Shown: positions 34,802 to 43,761 of the stretch, in pieces | Numbering within the stretch: position 1 is the stretch's first letter | How the letters are laid out: each line of letters opens with the position of its first letter | Assembly: GCF_014041935.1 (NCBI RefSeq) | Contig: NZ_CP059491.1 | Span: 3,348,001 to 3,412,000 of the forward strand | Reading direction: 5' to 3' | Source of the DNA: Gordonia jinghuaiqii | GTDB taxonomy: Bacteria > Actinomycetota > Actinomycetes > Mycobacteriales > Mycobacteriaceae | DNA length: 64,000 nt | Notes under the pieces: generated by a model | The model's input: the letters and a program-made list of their open reading frames with translations, nothing else | The model's database searches: none | Told to the model about the DNA's origin: nothing | Position numbers and translations under genes: made by a program

Positions 34802-34934
34802 ACGTACTCCTCCAGTGGTCGGCCGAGCGTTCGGATCAAACCTATCCGGCACGGGTGACTCCGAGCACCCATACACCGACTAATCCGGGTGTTCGACCTG
34901 CCGACGCGGTACCGGTCCCCCTAGGCTGGACCGC

Positions 34935-36485
<1,551 letters not shown>

Positions 36486-36530
36486 GCGCTTTCCGAACAA
36501 GGACAGGATCTGTCCGCATCTTCGGGCACG

Positions 36531-37523
36531 ATGAAGGCCATGCTGGAAACCTCCGCTCGCCTCCTCGCGCTGCTGTCGCTGTTGCAGACGCGGCGGGAGT
36601 GGTCGGGCAGGGAGCTCGCCGAACGTCTCGACATCACCACGCGCACGGTCCGCCGCGACGTCGACAAGCTCCGCGAACTGGGGTATCCGGTCGACGCCAA
36701 CGTCGGCGCGCGCGGCGGGTACCGACTCGGCGCGGGCGCGGAGATGCCGCCGCTGCTCCTCGACGACCAGGAAGTGCTCGCGGTCGCGTTGGGGCTCGAT
36801 GCGGTCACCACGGGCGCTGTCGCCGACATGGCCGAGGCGTCGGCGGGTGCCCTCGCCAAGCTCCGGCAGGTCATGCCCTCGCGGCTTCAGCACCGGCTCG
36901 ACGCATTACGGATCGAGGCCGTTCCCCGCGCCGCACCGTCGAGTGCGGTCTCCGCCGACCGTCTCACCGACATCGCCACAGCCTGCCACCGGCACGAACG
37001 CCTGCGCTTCGACTACCGCCGCAACGACGGCCGGGAAGGGCGACGCGAGGTCGAGCCGTACCGGCTGGTGCGCAACGGGAACCGCTGGTATCTGGTCGGT
37101 TTCGACCTCGAACGCGCCGACTGGCGATCGTTCCGGGTCGACCGGATGGAACCGAAGGTCCCCACCGGCCCCCGCTTCACCCCGCGCGATCCGCCCGACG
37201 GCGGGGCGGCCGCATTCGTCCTGCGCGGCCTCGGCGCCATCTACCAGCGCGCGATCGCCCGGGTACGCATCCACGCCCCGCTCGACGAGATCGCGGCGAT
37301 GGTCCACGCGTCCTGGGGCACACTGGAATCCGGCGACGAACACAGCTGCGAGGTGACGTTGAACGGGTCCTCCCTCACCTCGATCGCTCGTTGGCTGTAT
37401 GCCTTCGGAGCCGACTTCACCGTCATCGAACCCGTCGAACTCCGCGCAGAACTCGCCGCGGTCGCCGACTACCACGAGCAAGTCGCGCAGAGGTACCGCC
37501 GAGCGGTCACCGCCGGGCCCTGA
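36531..37523 (+). CDS. HTH and WYL domain transcriptional regulator (YafY-like)
   Basis: A 330-residue regulator. The N terminus is a winged HTH of the HTH_11 type (WSGRELAERLDITTRTVRRDVDKL, given in two parts: residues about 23-46). The WYL domain follows (about 140-220) with FDYRRNDG, RLVRNGNRWYLVGFDLE and WRSFRVDRM, a ligand- or nucleic acid-sensing fold. The C-terminal WCX extension is present. WYL regulators often respond to DNA damage or single-stranded nucleic acid; the target here is unknown. The start may be ATG 36531 or ATG 36540, the latter with AAGG just upstream. It stands 46 bases after the second kinase gene. Confidence 0.9.
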   Translation: MKAMLETSARLLALLSLLQTRREWSGRELAERLDITTRTVRRDVDKLRELGYPVDANVGARGGYRLGAGAEMPPLLLDDQEVLAVALGLDAVTTGAVADMAEASAGALAKLRQVMPSRLQHRLDALRIEAVPRAAPSSAVSADRLTDIATACHRHERLRFDYRRNDGREGRREVEPYRLVRNGNRWYLVGFDLERADWRSFRVDRMEPKVPTGPRFTPRDPPDGGAAAFVLRGLGAIYQRAIARVRIHAPLDEIAAMVHASWGTLESGDEHSCEVTLNGSSLTSIARWLYAFGADFTVIEPVELRAELAAVADYHEQVAQRYRRAVTAGP

Positions 37524-37574
37524 GTGACCTCCCACAGCCAGCGTGCACACCGAGACTTGTCTACGGTCGTTGTC

Positions 37575-38654
37575 ATGAGGCTTCTCATCACAGGCGCCAC
37601 CGGCTATGTGGGTTCTCGGCTGGTGTGTGCACTGCTGAAACAAGGGCACGAGGTCGTGGTGACCTCGCGCGATCCGCGCAAGATCGCCCGGTTCGGCTGG
37701 TCGTCGCAGGTCAGCAAGGTGGCCATGGACGCCGACGATCCGATATCGGTGAAGAAGGCGATGGCAGCGGCGGGCCGGATCGACACGGTCTACTACCTGG
37801 TGCACGGCATCGGGGAATCCGGCTTCGCCGATGCCGATCGCGACGCGGCACGCAACGTGGCCGAGGCCGCGCGCGACGCCGCCGTCGCCCGCATCGTCTA
37901 CCTGGGCGGATTCGTCCCCGGCGGCGACCAACTGTCGACCCACCTGCAGAGCCGGGCCGACGTCGCCGAGGGACTCGTCGTCGAGGACGGTCCCGAGCTC
38001 GTCTGGCTGCGCGCTGCGGTGATCATCGGAGCGGGATCGACGTCGTTCGAGATCATCCGCTACATGGCCGACCGCCTTCCGGTGATCCCCGAGCCCGACT
38101 GGATCACCAACCCCATGGACCCGATCTCCATCCGCGACGCCATCCACTACCTGACCGCCGCATGCGGTCCGTCGCTACCGCCGGGCCACTACGACATCGC
38201 CGGCCCCGACCACGCCCGCTACATCTCGATCCTGCACGAGTACATCTCCGCGGTCCGCCTGCCTCGCCTGCGTCTTCCGGTGTTCGGCGTCAGCACGCGA
38301 CTGGCGGGTCGGGTCGGCGGCATGCTGGTTCCGGTGCCGACGTCGCTGACCGAGGAACTGGTCACCTCGCTCGATCATCCGATGACGGCGTCCGAACACA
38401 GCATCCGCGATCTCGTGCCGCCTCCCGAGGGTGGGCTGACCCCCATGCGCGACGCGGTGCGGGCCTCGGTGCGGTCGCCGTATCCGCGCCCGGTCTGCGA
38501 TCTCTACGACCTCCACCACCTCGCCGACACCGACCCGACCTGGGCCGGAGGCGATTGGCTGCGCGTGAAGCGCACTGTTGGTGAGACCATCGGTACGTCC
38601 CTCGGGGTGGCGACGAAGATCGTGGGCACCCTGCGCCCGAGCCGCGCCGGCTGA
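37575..38654 (+). CDS. NAD(P)-binding epimerase/SDR-like protein
   Basis: A 359-residue extended SDR-type protein. The ATG at 37575 begins MRLLITGATGYVGSRLV, the dinucleotide-binding GxxGxxG at residues about 7-13. VYYLVHGIGE, ARIVYLGGFVPGG and LVWLRAAVIIGAGSTSFE follow the NmrA/atypical SDR pattern; the classical YxxxK catalytic pair is not evident, so it may be a sensor or quinone-type reductase. The C-terminal third (LTPMRDAVRASV, then WAGGDWLRVKR) is family-specific. There is no ribosome site at the start; a leaderless start is possible. It lies between the WYL regulator and a CPBP protease gene, all on the plus strand. Confidence 0.82.
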   Translation: MRLLITGATGYVGSRLVCALLKQGHEVVVTSRDPRKIARFGWSSQVSKVAMDADDPISVKKAMAAAGRIDTVYYLVHGIGESGFADADRDAARNVAEAARDAAVARIVYLGGFVPGGDQLSTHLQSRADVAEGLVVEDGPELVWLRAAVIIGAGSTSFEIIRYMADRLPVIPEPDWITNPMDPISIRDAIHYLTAACGPSLPPGHYDIAGPDHARYISILHEYISAVRLPRLRLPVFGVSTRLAGRVGGMLVPVPTSLTEELVTSLDHPMTASEHSIRDLVPPPEGGLTPMRDAVRASVRSPYPRPVCDLYDLHHLADTDPTWAGGDWLRVKRTVGETIGTSLGVATKIVGTLRPSRAG

Positions 38655-38705
38655 CCTGCCCTGTTGCTCCGAGCGACCCCGTCCCAACGACCTAGGTGGT
38701 GATGA

Positions 38706-39413
38706 GTGCTGGTGACCTCGCTGGCGCGCGACCTGTACGACTCGATCGCCGTGGACCGCGACCCCGATCCCGGTAACCACTACATCCGACGCCGCTGGAT
38801 CGTCGGCGTGTTCCTCGTCATCGGCGCGGTGATGCTGGGCATCTCGTTGCGCGTCGAACCCGGCGACTCCGCGTTCTACCCGCTGACCATCGGCATGGCG
38901 GTGGTGTGGACCGTCGGGGCCTTCGTGTCCGGGCCGCTGCGGCTGGGGGCCTACAGCCCCGTCGCGTCGCGGCCGCCTGATCGTCTGGGGGCGACAGCTC
39001 TCGGTACCGTCGTCGGCCTGGCCGTCGGCGCCGCATTCGTGGTGGGCGGCCTCATCGCCCGCGAGATCCCCGGGGTGAGCGACCTGGCCAACCAGGTGCT
39101 GGCCTTCGCCGATTACGGCAGTCTCGCCGTCGTCACCGCGATCACCGTGGTCAACGGTCTCGCCGAGGAGTTGTTCTTCCGCGGTTCGGTGTACTCCGCG
39201 GCGCGCCCGCACAATCCCGTGCTGGTGTCGACGGTCATCTACGTGCTGGTCACCATGGCCAGCGGCAACGTGATGCTCGGCTTCGCCGGCGTCATCCTGG
39301 GCACGGTGTGCGCGATCCTGCGGCGGAGCACGGCCGGCATCCTGGCGCCTGCGATCACCCACGTCATCTGGGGCGCCATCATGGTCCTCGCGCTACCCCC
39401 GATCTTCGCGTGA
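38706..39413 (+). CDS. CPBP family intramembrane metalloprotease
   Basis: A 235-residue polytopic membrane protein with about six hydrophobic segments. The catalytic motif NGLAEELFFRGSVYSA (EExxxR) and the later His in APAITHVIWG mark the CPBP (CAAX prenyl protease 2-like, Abi) family. Bacterial members process or protect membrane proteins and some give immunity to bacteriocins. The GTG at 38706 is preceded by AGGTGGTG. It lies 51 bases after the SDR-like gene and may share its transcript. An inverted-repeat cluster follows. Confidence 0.88.
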   Translation: MLVTSLARDLYDSIAVDRDPDPGNHYIRRRWIVGVFLVIGAVMLGISLRVEPGDSAFYPLTIGMAVVWTVGAFVSGPLRLGAYSPVASRPPDRLGATALGTVVGLAVGAAFVVGGLIAREIPGVSDLANQVLAFADYGSLAVVTAITVVNGLAEELFFRGSVYSAARPHNPVLVSTVIYVLVTMASGNVMLGFAGVILGTVCAILRRSTAGILAPAITHVIWGAIMVLALPPIFA

Positions 39414-39434
39414 GGTAGCGACGGCCCCTCCCGC

Positions 39435-39503
39435 ACCGGTGGACTTCATCTCGACCGCAAGACTTCGATCGAAGTCCACCAGTCGGGTTGGAGTCCACCG
39501 GTC
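39435..39503. repeat. Cluster of overlapping inverted repeats after the CPBP gene
   Basis: The 11-bp ACCGGTGGACT (39435-39445) is matched in inverse by AGTCCACCGGT (39492-39502). GGTGGACTTC (39438-39447) also pairs with GAAGTCCACC (39471-39480), and a perfect 16-bp palindrome sits inside (39461-39476). The competing arms allow alternative hairpins. It is likely a transcript end, or a small mobile-repeat remnant. Confidence 0.7.
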
Positions 39504-39561
39504 AGCTCACCCCGCGATCTGAGGAGGCCCGGAGCCGCGGAAGGCGGTCACGACGGCCGGT

Positions 39562-39590
39562 TTGGGCGATCGGCGCGGAACGGCTAGATT
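39562..39590 (+). promoter_or_regulatory. Promoter of tRNA-Val
   Basis: TTGGGC (39562-39567) and TAGATT (39585-39590) are separated by 17 bases, a good sigma-70 layout, about 35 bases upstream of the mature tRNA. Confidence 0.5.
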
Positions 39591-39624
39591 CGTTGGCGCA
39601 GCACGGCACATTTCGTCGGCGCAC

Positions 39625-39699
39625 GCGCGTATAGCTCAGCGGTAGAGCTCTGGTCTTACACACCAGCGGTCGTAGGTTCAAATCCTACTGCGCGCACCA
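39625..39699 (+). tRNA. tRNA-Val (anticodon TAC)
   Basis: A full cloverleaf: 7-bp acceptor (39625-39631 with 39689-39695, one G-T pair), D arm GCTC/GAGC, anticodon stem CTGGT/ACCAG with loop CTTACAC, and T arm GTAGG/CCTAC with TTCAAAT. The anticodon TAC is at 39657-39659 and reads the rare valine codon GTA. The 3' CCA is encoded (39697-39699). Confidence 0.96.
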
Positions 39700-39757
39700 G
39701 TTCTCCCGATTTCATCGCCCCATGCCGCAGTCGGCGCGGTTCGGACAACGACGGGGT

Positions 39758-40210
39758 TCAGCGACTCAACCACTCGCGGGTGTACACATCCTGCCAGCGC
39801 ACGGAGATGTTCCGGCGTGCCGCCGCGCTGGTCTCCGGCCCGAGCGTCTCGACGAGAACCTCCTCGACGACGTCGCGCACCGTGTCCGACAGCGCGACGA
39901 GGTCGTCGGAATAGCGGGCCACCAGGCCGAGGCGGATACCGTCGACCGAGTCACCGGCACCGTCGACGGCCGCGAACACCACCAGTCGGCCCACGTCCCG
40001 TCGGATTCGGATCGCGATCATCTGTTTGATGATCCGGTCACTGACCTTGGTGCGCACTCCGTCTGAGGCGAGCGCACGTGCTGGGCGTCGCACCCGGCTG
40101 AGCCCAGCGGAAATCGACGAGATCAGGCGATCGATGTCGCCCGGCGGCTCGGCCAGTTGTCGGGAGGCCTCCACAATCCAGGCGTCGGTGAGATCAGGTG
40201 CCTCAGGCAT
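39758..40210 (-). CDS. Asp23-like protein coupled to the ECF sigma factor
   Basis: A 150-residue soluble protein. Its ATG (40210) overlaps the end of the sigma factor gene by eight bases, so the two are translationally coupled. The middle part (VSDRIIKQMIAIRIRRDV, then LVVFAAVDGAGDSVDGI, DLVALSDTVRDVVEEVLVE) has the alternating beta-helix pattern of the Asp23/Gls24 fold, although the match is weak. Genes directly after an ECF sigma are often its regulator; here the partner resembles products of the divergent Asp23 operon, which suggests that it reports the state of that system. No membrane segment is seen, so it is not a classical anti-sigma. Function inferred. Confidence 0.72.
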   Translation of the reverse strand: MPEAPDLTDAWIVEASRQLAEPPGDIDRLISSISAGLSRVRRPARALASDGVRTKVSDRIIKQMIAIRIRRDVGRLVVFAAVDGAGDSVDGIRLGLVARYSDDLVALSDTVRDVVEEVLVETLGPETSAAARRNISVRWQDVYTREWLSR

Positions 40211-40847
40211 CAATCCCCCCTCCTTCCCGCCCGTCCACGTTGGGCGTGGTGGGTGTCCGTCTGCCAGGGTCCCACGGCGCGAGACGCGTGTGCAGGAACT
40301 TCCGGCTTCGTTGGAGATGGCCGCGAACCGAACCCGTGCTGATGCGCAAGACCCGGGAGGTTTCCTCGAGGGTAAGCCCCTCCACTTCCTTGAGCCACCA
40401 GGCCGCACGGGAGGTCGACGGCAGGTTGTCGAGCTCTGCACGCAGAGCGTCGATCAGCAACTGCCTTTCGACCTGTTCCGGCGGCAGCGGTCCGGCGGCC
40501 TCGATCTCGGCGAATCTTCCGTCGACGATGGGCACATCTCTTCTGCGCCGGTGGTAGTCGACAGATTTCCGATGGGCGATTGTGAACACCCAGGTTCGGA
40601 AGGTGCTCCGAAATTCGAAGTCGGGCAGCCCCTTCCAGGCGTCCAACAGCGTTTCCTGCGTGAGGTCCTCCGCTGTCTGGGTATCGCTCACCATCCGGCG
40701 CATGTATCGCAGCAGTCCCGGTGTCATCCGCCGGACGAGCACCGCGAACGCCTCGGTGTCGCCAACCGCCGCCGCGCCCGCGAGATCGTCATGACCGAGG
40801 TCAGCCAGGTCGAGCGACAGGCTGTGACCTGAATCACTCCTATTCAT
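40203..40847 (-). CDS. ECF RNA polymerase sigma factor
   Basis: A 214-residue group IV sigma factor. Region 2 shows AFAVLVRRMTPGLLRYMRRM, AEDLTQETLLDAWKGL and FRTWVFTIAHRKSVDYHRRR (promoter melting and -10 binding). Region 4 shows LDNLPSTSRAAWWLKEVEG and LTLEETSRVLRISTGSVRGHL (-35 recognition). It lacks a typical membrane anti-sigma next door. It is divergent, 116 bases apart, from the Asp23/Gls24 operon, and overlaps the Asp23-like gene downstream. Control of that operon by this factor is likely but not shown. The start ATG 40847 gives the normal family length. Confidence 0.9.
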   Translation of the reverse strand: MNRSDSGHSLSLDLADLGHDDLAGAAAVGDTEAFAVLVRRMTPGLLRYMRRMVSDTQTAEDLTQETLLDAWKGLPDFEFRSTFRTWVFTIAHRKSVDYHRRRRDVPIVDGRFAEIEAAGPLPPEQVERQLLIDALRAELDNLPSTSRAAWWLKEVEGLTLEETSRVLRISTGSVRGHLQRSRKFLHTRLAPWDPGRRTPTTPNVDGREGGGIDA

Positions 40848-40963
40848 GCGTGCAACTTCCCCTGTCCCTCACGACTGACCATACAGACGGATCGTGAATT
40901 CCATTTGCGATAGCACACCGAAGAGCGGTCCGCACCTGAGAATCACGACCGAAGGAGATCGAC

Positions 40964-41479
40964 ATGGCTGCCAGCTCCACCGCATCGGCACATGAGGACG
41001 CATCGACGAAGGACCACGCGAGCTCGGATGCCCCCGTCTCCGCCGGCGCCGACTCGACCAACCGCCACGCCCTGGCCCGCCGCGACAACGCAGGAGACCG
41101 CGGGCGCACCTCGATCGCCGACATCGTCGTCGCCAAGGTCGCCGGTATCGCCGCCCGCGAGATCGACGGAGTCCACGATCTCGGCGGCGCCACCGAGCGT
41201 GCGGTCGGCAGGGTCCGCGACGTCCTGCCGGGCACCTCGGTGAGCACCACCCAGGGCATCGAGGTCGAGGTCGGCGAACAACAGGCCGCCGTCGACGTCT
41301 CGATCGTCGCCGAGTACGGCGTGGCGATACACCAGCTCGCCGCCGCGGTCCGACGCAATGTGATCTCGGCGATCGAGCAGATGACCGGACTCGAGGTCAC
41401 CGAGGTCAACGTCACCGTGCACGACATCGCGTTCGGCGACGACGACGACCAGAACGACGCCGCTCCCCGGGTCCAGTGA
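40964..41479 (+). CDS. Asp23/Gls24 family envelope stress protein
   Basis: A 171-residue protein of the Asp23/Gls24 family. About 45 N-terminal residues are disordered and rich in Ser, Ala and Asp. The conserved domain follows: TSIADIVVAKVAGIAAREIDGVHDLG, then AVDVSIVAEYGVAIHQLAAAV, MTGLEVTEVNVTVHDIAF (segments given in part). In Gram-positive bacteria Asp23 lines the membrane via AmaP and its loss triggers a cell-envelope stress response. The ATG at 40964 has GAAGGAG upstream. First gene of an operon of six whose reading frames overlap, opposite an ECF sigma gene. Confidence 0.92.
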   Translation: MAASSTASAHEDASTKDHASSDAPVSAGADSTNRHALARRDNAGDRGRTSIADIVVAKVAGIAAREIDGVHDLGGATERAVGRVRDVLPGTSVSTTQGIEVEVGEQQAAVDVSIVAEYGVAIHQLAAAVRRNVISAIEQMTGLEVTEVNVTVHDIAFGDDDDQNDAAPRVQ

Positions 41480-41823
41480 TGACGGCGGATTTCCCTTCCG
41501 CGCGTCCCGACGGCAGCGATCCACCCGAACTCGCCGAAGCCCTGGCCGCAGCGGTACTGGCCGTCCCGGGTGTGACAGAGCTGCACGCCGGGATGTTCGG
41601 AGAGGTGGCGACCTACCTTCCCGGCCATCGCGTCGCGGGGGTCTCGCTGAGCGACCAGCACGGTGAGATCCACATCGTCGCCTCGCTGTCCTACGACCTC
41701 CAGGCAGTGGCCGCCGCAGTGCGCGACACCGCCGAGAAGATCGCCGCGCGACCCATCTCGGTGACGGTCGAAGACATCAGCACCGACTTCACGCCAGCAC
41801 CGAAAGAAGGTGGCGCACAGTGA
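41476..41823 (+). CDS. Small Asp23-like protein, second in the envelope-stress operon
   Basis: A 115-residue protein starting at GTG 41476 or ATG 41479, overlapping the previous stop. PPELAEALAAAVLAVPGVTELH, followed by GVSLSDQHGEIHIVASL and LQAVAAAVRDTAEKIA, repeats the Asp23 pattern of a strand pair after a helix, in a shorter form. No membrane segment. The 3' end overlaps the next gene by GTGA. It probably forms part of the same assembly as the larger Asp23 proteins; that is inferred from operon structure and fold pattern. It may instead be a distinct unnamed family. Confidence 0.75.
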   Translation: MMTADFPSARPDGSDPPELAEALAAAVLAVPGVTELHAGMFGEVATYLPGHRVAGVSLSDQHGEIHIVASLSYDLQAVAAAVRDTAEKIAARPISVTVEDISTDFTPAPKEGGAQ

Positions 41824-41999
41824 GTAACGCGACAATCGGAATGTTCGTGGGCCTGATTCTGGCGCTCGCGGCGATCGCCGGGGGACTTGGCGGCTTCCTG
41901 CTCGCCGTCGTCCTGGGCGCCTGCGGCCTCGTACTGGGACTCAACCGCGACGGCACCATCGATGTGGGCGCACTCCTGCGGAGCAGGGGCCGTGGCTGA
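41820..41999 (+). CDS. DUF2273-like small integral membrane protein, 59 residues
   Basis: A 59-codon frame starting at GTG 41820, which overlaps the preceding stop as GTGA, and ending at TGA 41997-41999. It encodes a hydrophobic hairpin: TIGMFVGLILALAAIAGG and FLLAVVLGACGLVLGL, then a short tail. This is the layout of DUF2273 proteins that accompany Asp23 and AmaP in Gram-positive operons, so it probably anchors Asp23-type proteins at the membrane. Easily missed because of its size, but the overlaps on both sides and the codon pattern argue strongly that it is real. Confidence 0.85.
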   Translation: MSNATIGMFVGLILALAAIAGGLGGFLLAVVLGACGLVLGLNRDGTIDVGALLRSRGRG

Positions 42000-42519
42000 G
42001 GTGACCACCGTCGCCGGAGTCACCGCGGCCACCGGCGACGGCACACCCGAACCGGCCGGGACGCTCACCATCGAAGACCGGGTCATCGAGCAGATCGCCG
42101 CGCGCGCCGCGCTCGACATTCCGGGCGTGACCCGTTATCAGGGCAACGTCGGTTCCCTCCTGGGTTCCAGCGCCGGCCGTTCGATCATCGGTTCCGATCT
42201 GCCGAGCGCCCACGTGCGGTCGTCGGGTCCGGCCGCGCGGATCTCGCTCGACCTTGCGCTCGAATGGCCGTGCCGGGTCGCCGACATCGCTCGACAGGCC
42301 CGTGACCACGTCACCGACGAAGTCGCCCGCCTCACCGGTGTCCGTCCGGTGCGGGTCGATGTCACGGTGGGTCAACTTGTGCCGGGGTCCGATGTACGTC
42401 GACGCAACAGCGGGTTCATCGACCTCCCTGCAGCACCTCGCGAGACCGCTTCCGCCAGTGCAGGTGCCAGTGCAGGTGCCGGCACCGGGACCATCCACGA
42501 GACGGAGGTGCCATCGTGA
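41992..42519 (+). CDS. Asp23/Gls24 family protein, third in the operon
   Basis: A 175-residue protein from GTG 41992 (overlapping the DUF2273-like gene by eight bases) or GTG 42001. The domain reads LTIEDRVIEQIAARAALDIPGV, then ARISLDLALEWPCRVADIARQ and LTGVRPVRVDVTVGQLVPG, a clear Asp23 pattern. The C terminus has a short ASAGASAGAG repeat (12-bp units near 42448-42480). Like its neighbours it overlaps the next gene (42516). Having several Asp23-type proteins in one operon suggests a mixed scaffold under the membrane; this is inference. Confidence 0.85.
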   Translation: MAEVTTVAGVTAATGDGTPEPAGTLTIEDRVIEQIAARAALDIPGVTRYQGNVGSLLGSSAGRSIIGSDLPSAHVRSSGPAARISLDLALEWPCRVADIARQARDHVTDEVARLTGVRPVRVDVTVGQLVPGSDVRRRNSGFIDLPAAPRETASASAGASAGAGTGTIHETEVPS

Positions 42520-43112
42520 CCCGATCTGCATCCGACGAGCAGACTGCACAGCGTCCTGCCACCACGGCCACACCGCCGTCTGACCGTGTCTTCACCCCGT
42601 CCGGGTTACCGGGGGCTGCGATCGCCGGGGCCGTCCTGGGAATCGCGATGATCGCGTTGGGTGTCACCGCGATCCGCGACATCGCGGTCCGGGCGGAGTG
42701 GCTCGACGGCCGCGAATGGTCGGTCACCGTCGCCGAGTGGATCCGGGATCTGCAGTGGCAGGGCTGGATGTGGCCGGCGGCCATCGGCCTCGTCCTGGTC
42801 GGACTGATACTGCTCTGGGTCGCCGTCAAACCTCGACAGCCGACACACCTGCGCATGACCCAGCCGGAGATGTGGACCCGTCCCGGCGACGTGGCACGCC
42901 GGTGCAGTGCTGCGGTATCCGACCTCCCCGGCGTCTATGAGGTCGACACGATCGTGACCCGCCGCAAGGTCAAGAGCACCGTCCTCGGTCGGACATCGGT
43001 CACTGAGCGTGACCTCATCACCCAGACGCTCTCCGACGTCGTCTCGGTTCTCGAGTCACCGCCGCGAGCCGTTGTACGGCTCCGCTTTCGAGATGGGAGA
43101 GCACGTCGATGA
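42516..43112 (+). CDS. DUF6286-like membrane protein of the Asp23 operon
   Basis: A 198-residue protein from GTG 42516. Two membrane helices lie near residues 30-52 (GAAIAGAVLGIAMIALGVTA) and 87-107 (WPAAIGLVLVGLILLWVAV), with a short outside loop, like AmaP. The cytoplasmic C-terminal domain (about 115-195) has AVSDLPGVYEVDTIVTRRK and DVVSVLESPPRAVVRLRF, which resembles an Asp23 half-domain. AmaP-type proteins recruit Asp23 to the membrane. Reading frames overlap on both sides by ATGA/GTGA. The family name is recalled with moderate confidence; the topology is visible. Confidence 0.78.
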   Translation: MTRSASDEQTAQRPATTATPPSDRVFTPSGLPGAAIAGAVLGIAMIALGVTAIRDIAVRAEWLDGREWSVTVAEWIRDLQWQGWMWPAAIGLVLVGLILLWVAVKPRQPTHLRMTQPEMWTRPGDVARRCSAAVSDLPGVYEVDTIVTRRKVKSTVLGRTSVTERDLITQTLSDVVSVLESPPRAVVRLRFRDGRARR

Positions 43113-43657
43113 ATCGTCTTCCCGCGTCGTTTCACCGTCTCACCGCGGCTTTGGTGGCACTGGCGCTGATCGCCGTCGGCGCCGGCGCGATCGCATGGCG
43201 CACCGGACTCGACCCCGTCGCAGACTGGATCGACAGCATCGACGAGGCGGCATTCGAGCGCAGCGCCACCGCATCGTGGTGGATCTGGGTGCTGATCGCG
43301 GCCGCCGTCGTCGCCTTCGGGTGGGGACTGCTGTTGCTGTCCACCAACATTCGTCCCCGCGCAGTCGAGGACGTCGAACTCGATGGCTCCGACGAGACAG
43401 GAACCCTCACGATCGCACCGAAACTCATCGCCGCTGCGGCCGCCGAGCAACTCGAGGGCAATCCCCTGTTCCAGAATGTGACCGCCAAGGCGATCGACGA
43501 CCGCGCCCGCAGCATCATCCGGGTCCAGGCCACCGCACGGCCCGACCGGAGCTACCAGGAGATCGCCGGACCCGTCGGTGACGCCGTGACCTCCATCCGC
43601 ACCGCGCTCGGGGATTCCGACGTCCATGTTCAGGCGTTCGTCCATCTCGAGCGATGA
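43109..43657 (+). CDS. AmaP-like membrane anchor protein of the Asp23 operon
   Basis: A 182-residue protein with the AmaP topology: helix 1 near residues 12-30 (TAALVALALIAVGAGAIAW), a short outside loop, helix 2 near 57-77 (WWIWVLIAAAVVAFGWGLLLL), then a cytoplasmic domain ending the protein (TIAPKLIAAAAAEQLEGNP, VHVQAFVHLER). It is the last gene of the operon, which ends at a 14-bp hairpin. It is similar in plan to the preceding protein, so the two may pair. Role as membrane anchor for Asp23-type proteins is inferred from family knowledge. Confidence 0.8.
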   Translation: MNRLPASFHRLTAALVALALIAVGAGAIAWRTGLDPVADWIDSIDEAAFERSATASWWIWVLIAAAVVAFGWGLLLLSTNIRPRAVEDVELDGSDETGTLTIAPKLIAAAAAEQLEGNPLFQNVTAKAIDDRARSIIRVQATARPDRSYQEIAGPVGDAVTSIRTALGDSDVHVQAFVHLER

Positions 43658-43698
43658 CCGACGCCGACAGAGCGCGGTGACCGAGAACGAGAACCGAA

Positions 43699-43733
43699 CG
43701 AACCCCGAAGGCACCGAGCGCCTTCGGGGTTCG
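43699..43733. terminator. Hairpin terminating the Asp23 operon and rtcB
   Basis: A perfect 14-bp stem (43699-43712 with 43720-43733) closes a 7-base loop between two convergent transcription units. No T run follows on either strand. Confidence 0.75.
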
Positions 43734-43761
43734 CGGGTCTGTGGGGACTTCTCGACAACCC

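Noticed and set aside
39625..39699. tRNA-Val as attachment site of an integrated element
   Set aside because: No integrase gene and no repeat of the tRNA 3' end is visible nearby; the flanking genes are ordinary chromosomal genes.
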